The notes under the pieces: model-generated
What the model saw: only the letters and a program-made list of their open reading frames with translations
Database searches by the model: none
What the model was told of the DNA's origin: nothing
NCBI GenBank assembly: GCA_945643635.1
Contig: CALZFC010000268.1
Span: 1,551,501-1,615,500 of the forward strand
Length of the DNA: 64,000 bases
Source of the DNA: Allodiplogaster sudhausi
Lineage: Eukaryota; Nematoda; Chromadorea; Rhabditida; Diplogasteridae
Direction of reading: 5' to 3'
Made by a program: the position numbers and the translations under genes
In this document: positions 17,591-28,213 of the stretch, in pieces
How the letters are laid out: the number at the start of each line of letters is the position of its first letter
Position numbering within the stretch: position 1 is the first letter of the stretch

Positions 17591-18293
17591 ACAATTAGCA
17601 TGCGCCACTACAGTTAATATTGTTAATAACCTTAACTAATGCTGTAAATTTTGATTAAATATGTTTAGGCATGAGTTGTTATTTTTCAAAAATAATATTC
17701 ATCATTACTGTACTGCTACGAGTCTGTTTTACCGTGACATCGTTAGCTGCACGCTCGAGAATGTCGAAGAATTCGGGCAGATTGCATTGGTCCGCGATGC
17801 GGAGCCGGTTCGCGATGGACAGTCCGGTCGTGTCGGACATTAGGATCTCGGCGCATCTATTTATACACGGCGAGAAGTCAATACTATGTCGGATAAATGG
17901 ACAAGTCGAACATCTCGCTGCAGAAAGAGTTTTCAGTGAAAAATCACAGATCAATCAATACCAGATCATGGACATTTTCTTCGCTTCATCCGTTAAAAAT
18001 TCTTTAAATCGTTGAAGACGTTCCAATTCGTCGTCGCTACCTAATGAAGAAAATTATCAATATCTATATATAGATACGTAATTGTCTGAAAACACTTTCT
18101 GAGCGAGAAAATCCACATGGTCCCATTTGGTCGCGGCCGCTATTGCCAAACATGTAATATATACAAATATTAATCAAAAATTAAATTAAAACTAAAACAC
18201 GTGCATGTGAAAATGGGGAAAAGAAGTAGGGAGAGAGAAAACGATGGAAAAGGGAAGAGATTACGAGAGAGAGTCAGAGGGAAAAATGGAGAG

Positions 18294-18333
<40 letters not shown>

Positions 18334-19418
18334 GCGAGAGAGAGGGAGAGAGAGAAATAGAGAGAGATTGAGAGAACGAGAGAGAGGGAGAGAACGAGGG
18401 AGATAAGCCAAAATGTAACTTTGCAATGATCTGGTCGGCGCAGAAACGATCAGCAACCGTGAGCACCTTCTCCAGGTTGGCCACCTAGATTTGCGTGTTA
18501 ACTTGGTAGACGACCTAAAACTGCATGAACTAGTAGTCATCGTTTAAAGTACAAACTAAAAATGCGGGGGTAGGCAAAATATAACTTTTCATACATAACC
18601 TTTTAAACTGACAGCATACATCTTCACCATACCATGCATTAAAAATGAGGATACAGTATTGAAATAATGTTTTGAAGTAGCGCTGTCTTCTCTCAAATTG
18701 AACGAACGGTACGCTTTAATAATATGATGCTCGACTAGTTACCCTGTTTTTTGTTGTTGTATCTACTTGATAGATGTAACAACTAGTGGTCGTTGTTTCA
18801 GTGGATACTGTACTTCAAAAAATAAAATAAAAATGCTAACATTGAGGAAGGCTTCGAAGCCCTCTGGGTCGATCTCCGGCAGATCGATTACCTTCCTTCA
18901 ACAAAGCCACCTATCAGCATAGACGACAGAACATCAGAATGGAGAGACATGAGCGAGCGCGTCACATGAAACTGCAAAGGAATAGTTCGATCCTCGAATA
19001 AATGCGTGGTCAAAACCCAAACCATCCACCTTCTTTCACGGTAAATTTTATCCCAATATTGCGGTTGACTTAATTATTGTCTTATAATTTTTTTTATTAT
19101 CGAATTAATTTATCCTTCCCTTTTTCGCTAACTTCACCTGCCTGCATTCCGATGAAGTAAGTAAAAGTAAATTAAAGTCAAATACCTTTCTTCCACCGAC
19201 AACCAGGCAGACATCAGAGAAGCTGGAGTCTCCTTCGTTGAAGAGGGCCTTCAAGGACGGCCGGACACCGTAAACTTGCCATGCAAATTTATTTTGTCCT
19301 TAAAAATATTTTCATATGTACGTGGTCAATGGTAAAGCTAAATGAGGACTTTCATAAATAATTTTGTCGTTTAAATCAATGTCACTTAAGAATTTCCATG
19401 TAAACATTATCAGTGTGC

Positions 19419-20008
19419 TGTACACGCAGAAAAAAATGTGACATACAATTTTTGTTCTATCCAAATTGTGACCAAAATTGTAACATGGGAGCGCACTTCG
19501 AAAAATTATGACATCCGATGTCACATTTTGGCGGCAAAGGGGGGAGTAGCCGATGCGAGAGCCAAATTTGTGACATTGTTGCACCGCGGGCCGTCCTTGC
19601 TCCTGCATCTCTCGCCCCGCCGGGGTCACAAAGCACAATATAAATGTCAAATTGAAAAAGGTGGCCTAATCTCGGTTGTGCCACTATGGCTCGGCTAATT
19701 CGCCGAAATTACAAGTGAACGGCGGCATGCTGGGTACTTCTGATGTTGACTGCTCACAATCAGCATGCTGCTAATTTTTTTGGTCCCAAGATTATGGCGT
19801 AAACTTGTATTAAATGATCCAATAATTCAAGTCATTAATGAAGAGATAGGGAGAAAGGGGTCGGGACTAACGATGCACAGATGTCACAATTTTTTTTTCA
19901 AAGCTAATTGTGACATGGGATGGAATACAATTGTTCCGAAGTAAAATCGGTACAATATTGTGACATGAAATCGTGACATCCCATGACAAAACGTTCTCTG
20001 TGTGTACA
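19419..20008. mobile_element. Inverted-end element with repeated TGTGACAT motifs (590 bp)
   Basis: Ends TGTACACGCAGA and, inverted, TGTACACACAGA; both subterminal parts are rich in ATGTGACAT and ACAATTTT motifs. The homologous intron in the type III copy at 60.2-60.5 kb lacks it, which supports insertion. Target duplication not resolved; class unknown. Confidence 0.55.
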
Positions 20009-21201
20009 CCGTTTCCCCGAGCAATTTTAGCGAGCTGTAAAGAAATAGTTTCATATATAGTGCACCTTGATAAGCTCGATGTTGCATTCGAGAGTAAGCT
20101 TGATCTGCGTCGTGTTGGCTGCTGCCAAGCTAGCCAGGTAATTCTTCTTGTCGGTTTCATCATTCTTCCAGTCACCGTAGTGGGCCGTGAACTCACATCG
20201 AATCGAACTTTAGAACAAAAAAATTGCCTGTTAGGCAAAAATACTAATTGAAACAGTGATTTTTGTTTAAATTTTTGTCTTGGCTACTTACGAAGGAATT
20301 CTTTCTTGGGCGGTCCAATTAGAGGTGCGCCGTAAGGGATGGGAGGCGAGGACGCGGACAAGGAGTTCGGACTTGGTGGCGTCGTCCGGGGCAGGCGCCT
20401 TCGATGCCGCCAACTGCCGGCGCAGCCCGCCAATTGGAGTCTGCGCTGACATGACTTCGGTGGCAGTGAGGGCATTCACATTGGGAATCTACAACAAACA
20501 CAGTAAACAAGTTGATTCCTGAAACATACTTATAAATTAATTAAGTATATGTTCATAAACAATAATTAATAAAAACAATGAATAGACGGTTTTTAAGGCT
20601 AGCAATGGCGAGACTGGCGGTAGTAAAAAAATTCGAAATAGCGAAACAAAAATTAATGTAACTAAACAAACAAACAATGAATGTGATGTTTCCCTTAGTC
20701 TCGCGGGCGACCATAGGACCTGCAATGTGATCAAAGAAGTTGCTCCAGTTTCTTACGAATCCGCATTTACACTAACAATAAATGCTCCTCGCAAGTCTAT
20801 TCGATTAATTTATAAGTGCACTAAGTGACTTGCTTGACCGCATTTAAATATCAACTCAAATTTTTGCACACTCTGGTACTAAAATTTCCCCTTGAGTCCC
20901 ATAACAAGAAGTGGGACAAGAGTCGGCGGACTGTCGCTGCCGGAACTCTCGAATGCATCACTGCGTGATCTCCTATCACAAAATGACACGACATGATAGT
21001 TTCCAACTAACAAACATTCCCTGATAAAAATTGAAGGAATATGTTACTTTTCGTTACCGGGCAATCCTTTCACCCTGCATCTGGGGTTGAGAATGCATCA
21101 GCAGGTCAGGCTTAGCATGCGTCCCGATAGCGGGCCAATGAAACCTTGGTGGCCGTCCACTTTCATTCGCGCAGTTAAAACACAAGTTGGCTGACCATCT
21201 A

Positions 21202-22712
21202 GTGCCTGACCAGCTTCTGCCAAGGAAAACAGCAGAGCTATCGATGGCTGACTTGACCACTGGGTCGAGATTTCCTCACTTCCGTTCTGTTACGCGTTTT
21301 TCCTATATATGAACAACACATCAAGTATTTAACGGTAACGCATTTATCGGCACATAATGTTCAGTAGCAGAATGGTTTTGGTTGAAGTGAATGAAGAAGG
21401 GGTGAGAATAGTCAGGATGACGAAGGGTCGGTCGGAGCTATTATCCCTCAAATGCATTACCTTTTCCAAAGCCCACTCGCACCTGACACGGGAAATGGAA
21501 AACCTTACTTAATAAAATAGGGCACAAATCAAAGCCCAGCCATCTTCCACATGGTGAAAACGAACAAAAATGTCTTCTTGTGGCTAACAGCAAAATAAAC
21601 TTTGAAAAGCCCCCTTAATCTCTACAGCTGCACCGCACTCCTGCATTCTTCAAGTTTCAAGTTTATTCCACAATCAGGGACTTGGCTAGGTCAGTGAAGG
21701 CAAGATCTAAGGCATCGTTATTTCTGACTGCGATTCGCATCCAATTAGTTAACCGATTTTTGCATAAATATAAGATTACGCTCACTGAGATCATGAATGA
21801 GGCGTTCATTAGTACCTGAAGAAACCACCGACACTACAGCTGGTCCCGAAGCTGATTCCTTTACCGCACCCGTAGCCAGGCATTTGTTCAAATCCTTCAC
21901 CACGAAAGAATTCTTTCGAGGTGCTGACTGCCTTCTGCCTGAATAAGACACTTCTTTCTTGCATCAGACATTCAGCCTATAACCAAAGATAATGATGCTG
22001 ACAGCGAAAATGCTTTCTAATGCTAAACCAAAAAGAAATAATCTCTATAACGCTCTAAAGGCCACTTTTCTCTCGGGACCCGTTGCCTCCCAAATTGGGC
22101 AATCTCTCTTGATGTGGCATAAGCAGATGCGGCTCGACCAATATCTCCAGCCACCCTTCTCATGCCTGCTGACCATGAGCACAGGACGGGGCAGCTTGGC
22201 CCGCTCCCTCTGGAGAAAGGGCTGGGAACCGTAAGGAGAAAAGCGGGAACGACGGCGAAGGATTGCATAAACCGCCATGGCCATCAGCACCGAAGAGGAG
22301 AGGCCGGAAGAAGATGGGCCTGCCATCTCGATCGAAAGCCTTCATCTGGTCCAACTCGCAAAGGTCGCCCCTGCAGGCCATTTCCAGCTTTTTGAGCAAG
22401 CCAACATTGATGCCCAGCAGCGAAGTGCCTGATGCGAAGGGCCAGAGACAAGAAGGACGACGTTAATAGAAGATGCGGAGGCTGGGAAACTAAGGGTGGA
22501 GCATGTCAGCCAGCTGGTTGAACTTGGCTGAAGATTAAACAACTTCACGCGAAGAAGGCACAGAGTGAAGAGTCCTTTCGTCGTGATCTCACCTTCACTT
22601 CAGGCCGGTGGAAAACCGCCATCGCCGTCCGACATGGCGTAATATCACCCGGAGACTGAGGCATAGATACCGAAATTACCGCTATCTAAGTATTCCTCCT
22701 CACGGGCACCCA
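21202..22712. other. Block-B-specific 1.5-kb insertion, content unrecognised
   Basis: Flanking sequence (GGCTGACCATCT on one side, AACCGCAACGTAAAATCCC on the other) is contiguous in the block C copy near 58,780-58,815. The inserted DNA is more GC-rich than its surroundings around 22,040-22,560 and has ORFs of 60-93 codons on both strands there, none with a motif I recognise. No clear terminal repeats or target duplication. Confidence 0.5.
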
Positions 22713-22729
22713 CAACCGCAACGTAAAAT

Positions 22730-22914
22730 CCCGGGCCCGTAAAATTCATTGCGGGCCGGACCGACGTAATCCAAGGACAAGGACCGCCGAGCGATCCGGG
22801 CCTATTTTTTAAATGTGCACCGGGAAATAGCGGCCATGGCCCGCCAAATTAGCAAGGGGCCGTGCCGTGCCGGGGCTAGGGCCCGGTCTGCTCGGCCCTC
22901 TTTGGACATCCCTG
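22730..22914. mobile_element. Degraded hAT-like GC-rich element
   Basis: One end reads, inverted, CAGGGATGTCCAAA followed by GGGCC-type repeats; the other end has decayed. An equally decayed copy is at about 58,575-58,770, so it predates the B/C duplication. Confidence 0.5.
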
Positions 22915-23710
22915 GCGCCTGGTCACATATGTGATCGCTAGATGTATTTGCCGTATCTAATTACAAAAAGAAACAATAATGGAGCCATAGGTACATTTTA
23001 ATGAAAAAAAACCTGGCTTAAACGAAGCAACGGTGACGCCGTCTTCTGCGCTCATCTTAGTGTTACCTTAAAAAAATTGACTAAAAATTAAAAAAAAAAT
23101 TACAGTCGCTGACCTCTCGCATTTCGACATTTGCACTTATTATAATTTGCCGGTTTGTACGAGGGAAAAGCCGATGTGGAAAAAGAACGGATTCATTATG
23201 GATAATGTGGGAAGCATGTAGGTGTGAATACTAGTAGTTATTGTTAGTCTTGTCGGTTTTAGGGAATATAAAGTTCCACAGCTGCTTAAATATGAATAGA
23301 AAGCACAGTAATTAAGGGTTCTCTTTACTGAAGTCAATAAAATTGTGATAATATATTAGCGCAGCTTTTTGCCTAGTAGCACCGGGTCATCTTTCATTGG
23401 CTGCGAATGAAATTAAAAAAAACCGCTCATCGCGAGCGCAACGCCTCAAAAATCAGTTAATTGTATTTTGGTCGAGACATAATTGATGGATCTCGGCGAT
23501 AAATTGGTGAAAATCCACTGAATATGTCCAACTATTTGTCATCCTGCATAATGGCAATTTGTACAACTGTTTGTCATCCTAAATCCCAAAATCACCGGCG
23601 CCCTAAATTCCAAAATGGTTGCGTTGCGGTCGCGTGCGGTCGTCAACTTTTAGCACTGAGCTTGATTAGCGTTTTTACTTAGCGCTGGAGGGCCGTGAAT
23701 ACGCTGTGTA

Positions 23711-23947
23711 CAGGGATGGCCAAAGCGGGCCGGGCCCGGCCCGGCCCGTTGCTAATTTAGCGGGCCCGGGCCCGGCCAGGTCCGGCCCGCTTACCCCACG
23801 GGCCCGGCCCGGCCCGGGCCCGCATTTACATAGGCCCGGGCTGGCCCGCTGCTAATTTGGCGGGCCCGGGCCGACATTTTGAAGGTAGGGCCCGCAAGGA
23901 AGTCGGGCAGGCGCGGGCCGGCTTGGCCCTTGTTTTCGCCATCCTTG
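23711..23947. mobile_element. hAT-like GC-rich MITE with 8-bp target duplication (237 bp)
   Basis: Ends CAGGGATGGCCAAA and, inverted, CAAGGATGGCGAAAA, flanked by perfect 8-bp repeats GCTGTGTA (23,703-23,710 and 23,948-23,955). The interior consists of GGGCCGGGCC/GGCCCGGCCC arrays. A deleted copy sits at 56,858-56,925. Confidence 0.88.
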
Positions 23948-24020
23948 GCTGTGTACTATGAAGAGTCTAGTGAAGAGTGACATCCTACCTCCCATGCCCG
24001 TGAGGTCATCGATCTGATTG

Positions 24021-24333
24021 TGTAATGGGCAGGCCCATTCTAGAATGTAGTTTCCCATTGTTGTGTAGTGGTTGTTATTTAGGATTGCATAGTGTGTTTA
24101 TGTATTTAGTTATGGCACGTAATCAATTGTCAACGTGGCCTTGTTGGCTTAGCATTGTTAGTCAGTGTGAGTGGTCTCCCGCCTAGAGCGCGGTTGAGTT
24201 TGAGTTCGTCTCTGTTGTTGCTGCGTCGGCAGCCGTTTGTGTGCTGATAAACCTGCTAAAACCCTCTCCCTCCTTCGTCTTCTACATCGAATCGCAGAGG
24301 AAGTTACTACAATAGCAACGTCGTGCTATTACA
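24021..24333 (+). repeat. 5' LTR of a second LTR retrotransposon (313 bp)
   Basis: Begins TGTAAT and ends ATTACA, a perfect 6-bp inverted terminus. It is followed at once by TGGGGGCCGAACCGATC, a plausible tRNA primer-binding site because it starts TGG. The left flank TCATCGATCTGATTG continues without the LTR in block C (about 56,785-56,800). No matching 3' LTR is in the window. Confidence 0.75.
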
Positions 24334-25012
24334 TGGGGGCCGAACCGATCGAATTCGTCGAGATCTCTTGCTGAAGAAGAGAGGAGTCGCGACGAGGAGA
24401 AGGAGTTTTTTTTTGCTTCCACTTGGTTTGATTCCAAGGGAAGGCAACTTGGTTTGATTCCAAGAGAAGAGCGAGCAGTCCGGAGGAGGAGGAGAAACTT
24501 GGTTTGATTCCAAGTGAAGGAGATTCTTGGTTTGAGTCCAAGAGAAGACTGGTTTGATTCCAGCAGAAGTTCGAGCAGTTCAGTGGAGAAGGACGTGTGT
24601 TTCTTGGTTTGATTCCAAGGGAAGAAGAAGTTGAAGAGAAAGGAGAGGCAGGAGAGAGAGAGAGAGGCAGGGAAGCCAATCGATTGGAGCTTGAGGAGTA
24701 CGTGCCAAATTGAAAGTCGACCGGGCGCGACCAAGAAAGAAGGGAGAAATGTCCGAGAGTGGACAAAGTGAAATGAGCAGAGAGAAGAGGAGGAGTAGAC
24801 AAGAGAATCAGAGAGAGTCTGACAATGAGAGTGCAGAGAGTACACAGATGAGAAGTGAGATGAGGGGGAAGAAGCGAGGGGAGCAGAGAAAGGAGGAGAA
24901 ACCGACCGAGTGTTATGGTGCGGTAATTGAGCAAATGGAAATGGTGATGAAAAAGATGAAATCGAAAGCCGAGGAAAGAAGATCTGAAGTGATTGAGAGG
25001 ACAGAATAAATT
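24334..25012 (+). mobile_element. Leader and gag start of the truncated LTR element, with hairpin repeats
   Basis: After the primer-binding site comes a leader (24,350-24,745) with about six copies of the self-complementary 17-mer CTTGGTTTGATTCCAAG or close variants (24,425-24,620), interspersed with GA-rich spacers. An open frame starts at ATG 24,749 and runs to a stop at 25,007-25,009. It encodes a very charged Arg/Glu/Ser-rich peptide of 86 residues (MSESGQSEMSREKRR), which could be the N-terminus of Gag, although no domain is recognisable. Homology to element X begins right after, so the rest of the retroelement has been lost. Confidence 0.55.
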
Positions 25013-25019
25013 AAAAAAT

Positions 25020-26600
25020 AATTCGTCACTATACACTGAATACTAGTTTAAAGTTTTACTAACTGATCGCCGAAAAATTTATGGCTCCATCGAAACGCAT
25101 TGAAATTAGATGTTTTAGAAAAGAAGAGCAACAGTTCATCATAACACAATTTAACCGGATACTTTTTTTCCTAAGAAGAAAGAAGTTAGCGAGAAAATTG
25201 AAAAGTATTCCCACACCAAATCTTAACGAGACAATCATGTATTTAAGAGAGCCTCTCCGTAAGGGCCGAGGTGGCCCTGCCCCGGGGGAAAGTGTTGGAT
25301 TTTGGTAACCAAAATTTTATGAGGAGTACCCACTTGCATTGTAGAAGAATTAATGGGGTCAAATTTGTTATAAAAAAATTTTTCTTCCCAGTGCATGCAA
25401 TAGTATGGCAAAAATTTGAGTATTCATAGCTTCCTTAAAACTTTTTTATTTTTCAGTTTTCTTTTTTTTCAATAAATAGAAATATAAATAATTCAATAAA
25501 AGTATGTATGTAGCATTTGAAGATCTCTTTGAGAGCTCTTAGATGATATACCTATGATTTTCTGATATTAATATTGAGCAAAGTTATGGATCGCTGAATG
25601 CGATTTCGATATCATGGGTCGTTTGCATGACGTGGAAATACTTCTATATTGATAGAAAAAAGGAAATGCATATCCTTCAAATTCCACGAAAAAGGAATAT
25701 GTTATGCAGAATTCTTCGCTCTATCTTATGATATGGATAATTGCTCCGGCTGGCTACCTCTGTGGACTAAAAATGAGGGTTTCATTAGTTATCATTGAAT
25801 TATTATTTTTTTGTTGATATAATTGCATTCTCTGAGTCCCAAGGTAATACGTATATCGGTGATAGATACCTTTTCTGGTAGAGAATTTAATGGCGAATAT
25901 ATCGCAATCGATATTATCCCCAGAAACAAAGCTTTGAAAATAATTATGCAGTTTCAATCATACGAGCAAATACGCGAGTGCACCAGGTTCAAGTCAAAAT
26001 TTTGTAAAATGTATATCCTTCGATTTTCTTCGTAAGAACATATCTTGTGTAGTTTTTTTCTCCTCTTTCTAATCAACTATTAATTTGCCTCAGCGCGGGC
26101 CGTAAAATAGTTGAAATGTCCAAAAAACCAATTTTTGAAATAGAAAAATGCCTAAAACTGGTCAAAACTGAAATTTTCAAAAAAACACATCATAGATATT
26201 TTTTGTGTGCTTTCCAATGACAAATAAAACAAAAAAAGAAAACTGAAAAATATTAAGTTTTAAGGAAGTTATGAATACTAAAAGTTTTGCCATACTATTG
26301 CATGCACTGGGAAGAGAACAATTTTTATAACAAATTTGACCCCATTATTTCTTTTACAATGCAAGTGGGTACTCCTCATAAAATTTTGGTTACCAAAATC
26401 CAACACTTTCCCCCGGGACAGGCGCCCATTGAGCGCTGCTTGATCCTTACAGAGAGGCGTGAGCGCTAGACTGATCTTTTTCGATGTTTAGGTGGTGTAT
26501 GTAATGAATGTGTCTGCTTAAGCTAAAACAGTAGAAAATGTTTAATGAGCGAGGATTTTGCATTCAAAATAAATAGCATTTGAAATCCTGACACAGGGGA
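25020..26600. mobile_element. Element X with about 170-bp inverted repeats (block B copy)
   Basis: Two inverted arms, about 25,247-25,420 and 26,285-26,460, share the core GGGGGAAAGTGTTGGATTTT and GGTAACCAAAATTTTATGAG. Outside the arms are 25,020-25,185 and 26,470-26,600, both present in inverted order at 54,060-55,345. The block C copy has only one arm. No transposase-like frame. It may be a foldback-type element, or an inverted local duplication inside an older repeat. Confidence 0.55.
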
Positions 26601-26604
26601 AGAA

Positions 26605-28213
26605 CAACCAGGCAGGCATCAGAGAAGACTGAGAATCCTTCGTGGAATAGGGCCTTCAAAGGCTGGCAGACACCGTATACCTAGCGTATGCAAATTTATT
26701 TTGACCTCAAAAGTAAATATTATGCTTAATATTCAAATAGATGTGAGCCAGAAAAGTTTGTCCGCGTCAGTCGGGAAAGCAGGCCAGAGATACAAGACCG
26801 AATTAATTATTTTTGTAAATTGAGCACCTCTGTAATCTCGATGTCGCACGCGAGGCTGAGCGTGTTCTTCATCTTGTCGATGTAGCCTTCCTGATCGCCT
26901 TCGACTACTGCCCACTCAGCCAGGAACTTCTTCTCGTCGGTTGCATCATTCTTCAGATCGCCGTAATGGGTCGTGAACATGGAATCGGCTTGCGGACAGT
27001 TAGCCGAGAAGATAAACTGAATTTTATTTTTAGTCTGCAAAAAAAAAATCAATAACCGGTCGGTGCAAGATGGAGCCTGAAGAACGACGGTGGCCTTGGC
27101 GACGGCGTACCAATTCGAGGCGCGCCCTAAGGGATGGGAGGCGAGGACGCGGACAACGAGGGCGGACTTGGCGGGGCCAGCTGGGGCAGGCGCCTTCGAG
27201 GCCGCCAACTGCCAGAGCAGCCCGCCAATCGACGTCTCAGTTGACTTGAGTTCAGTGGTGCTCAGTGCATTCGCGTTGGGAATCTGCAAAAACATGGTAA
27301 GCTATTTACAGAAGGTTTATATAATGCGAATGATGTAGAAAAAGATAGGAAAATTTTAAATCTTGCTATAAAAAAATGAAAGAATAGAATGGATCATTCT
27401 TGAAAGCTAGCAAAGACGAGAACATAAGTTGTTAAAAAAATTCTAGTATATAATAAAAAAACCATTTAAGTAAACGAACATAGAATGTGAAGTTTCCCGT
27501 ATTTCCAATAACAATCACCGGATCTGTAATGATTGAGAATAAGTGGCTTAAATTTCTTACGTACAAGTAATGTTATTTTAAAGAAGGATTCCGACGATAT
27601 ATTTTTGCATGTCGTTTTTTTCCAAATGGATCAGCTCGTCTCGTCGTAAAACATATGTAGATAAGGACAATTTGAACAATATGTTCTCATGTATTTTCAG
27701 AATTAAAGTCATGTTAAATCTCACGGGTTGAGAATTGGCTACTGTGGCTATTAGCACCCTAGTATCATGCACGGATGCGATATTGAAAATGATTATTCAG
27801 CTTAAAGTAAGTGATAAATAACTGTGCTAACTCATTCGCCTAGAACATACAGGACATAGCCTAACAACAAATGAAATGAACGGATTAACGAAGTCGTTAT
27901 TAACTGAACACTGGATTATTGGAGTTTGCACTGTTATCTTCACGGGAGGCTTTTGAATATTCACGCTCTACTTATTAGGCTAATAAATTTAAAGTAATAC
28001 ACAACGCTCATAAAATCCGCGCAGGATGCTTAGTATGCTCGCATTAAATACTATAATCCCTTGATCTATCTGTGGACTCTAATTATAGTCGAAATTATTA
28101 TTTTTCTTAATTTTTTTTAGTAATTTAGTTTTTTTTTTAACTGCAAGGTAACCTGGCTTGACTGCCTTTGCAGTTCCTAACGGAGCAGCGGAGGCGATGT
28201 CTTCTGCGCTCAT
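26605..28213 (-). pseudogene. MATH-BTB type II, truncated (block B)
   Basis: Minus-strand exons 28213-28153 (MSAEDIASAAPL), 27523-27480 (VIVIGNTGNFTF) and 27283-26828 (a full MATH exon, IGGLLWQLAAS to CDIEITEV) are open and in phase. The first BTB exon starts at 26,680 but breaks at about 26,605 after CLVV, where sequence equivalent to 54,060 in block C follows (junction near TCTTCCCC). This is a 1.7-kb deletion relative to block C, removing the BTB remainder, BACK-like exons and stop. What is left could at most give a MATH-only product. Confidence 0.85.

Larger units (their letters stand above)
17733..23055 (-). pseudogene. MATH-BTB type III pseudogene (block B)
   Basis: Recognisable minus-strand exons: 23055-23013 (MSAEDGVTVASFKP), 20719-20676 (VARETKGNITF), 20488 to about 20,300 (IPNVNALTATEV), about 20,200-20,066 (FTAHYGDWKND), about 19,272-19,186 (SDVCLVVGGRK), 18971-18841, 18514-18420, 17856-17733 ([17 protein letters not shown]). 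Defects: a deletion after SNW in the MATH exon; a changed acceptor before the first BTB exon; a small frameshifting deletion in the second BTB exon giving TAA; and an in-frame TAG in the next exon (QVNTQI then stop). The last two exons are absent. A GA-rich tract (18,230-18,410), a TIR element (19,419-20,008) and a 1.5-kb insertion lie in introns. Homologue: 58,443-63,005. Confidence 0.85.

Noticed and set aside
24282..25036. 187- and 235-codon minus-strand ORFs
   Set aside because: Antisense to the leader and gag start of the truncated LTR element; composition is the complement of GA-rich repeats.
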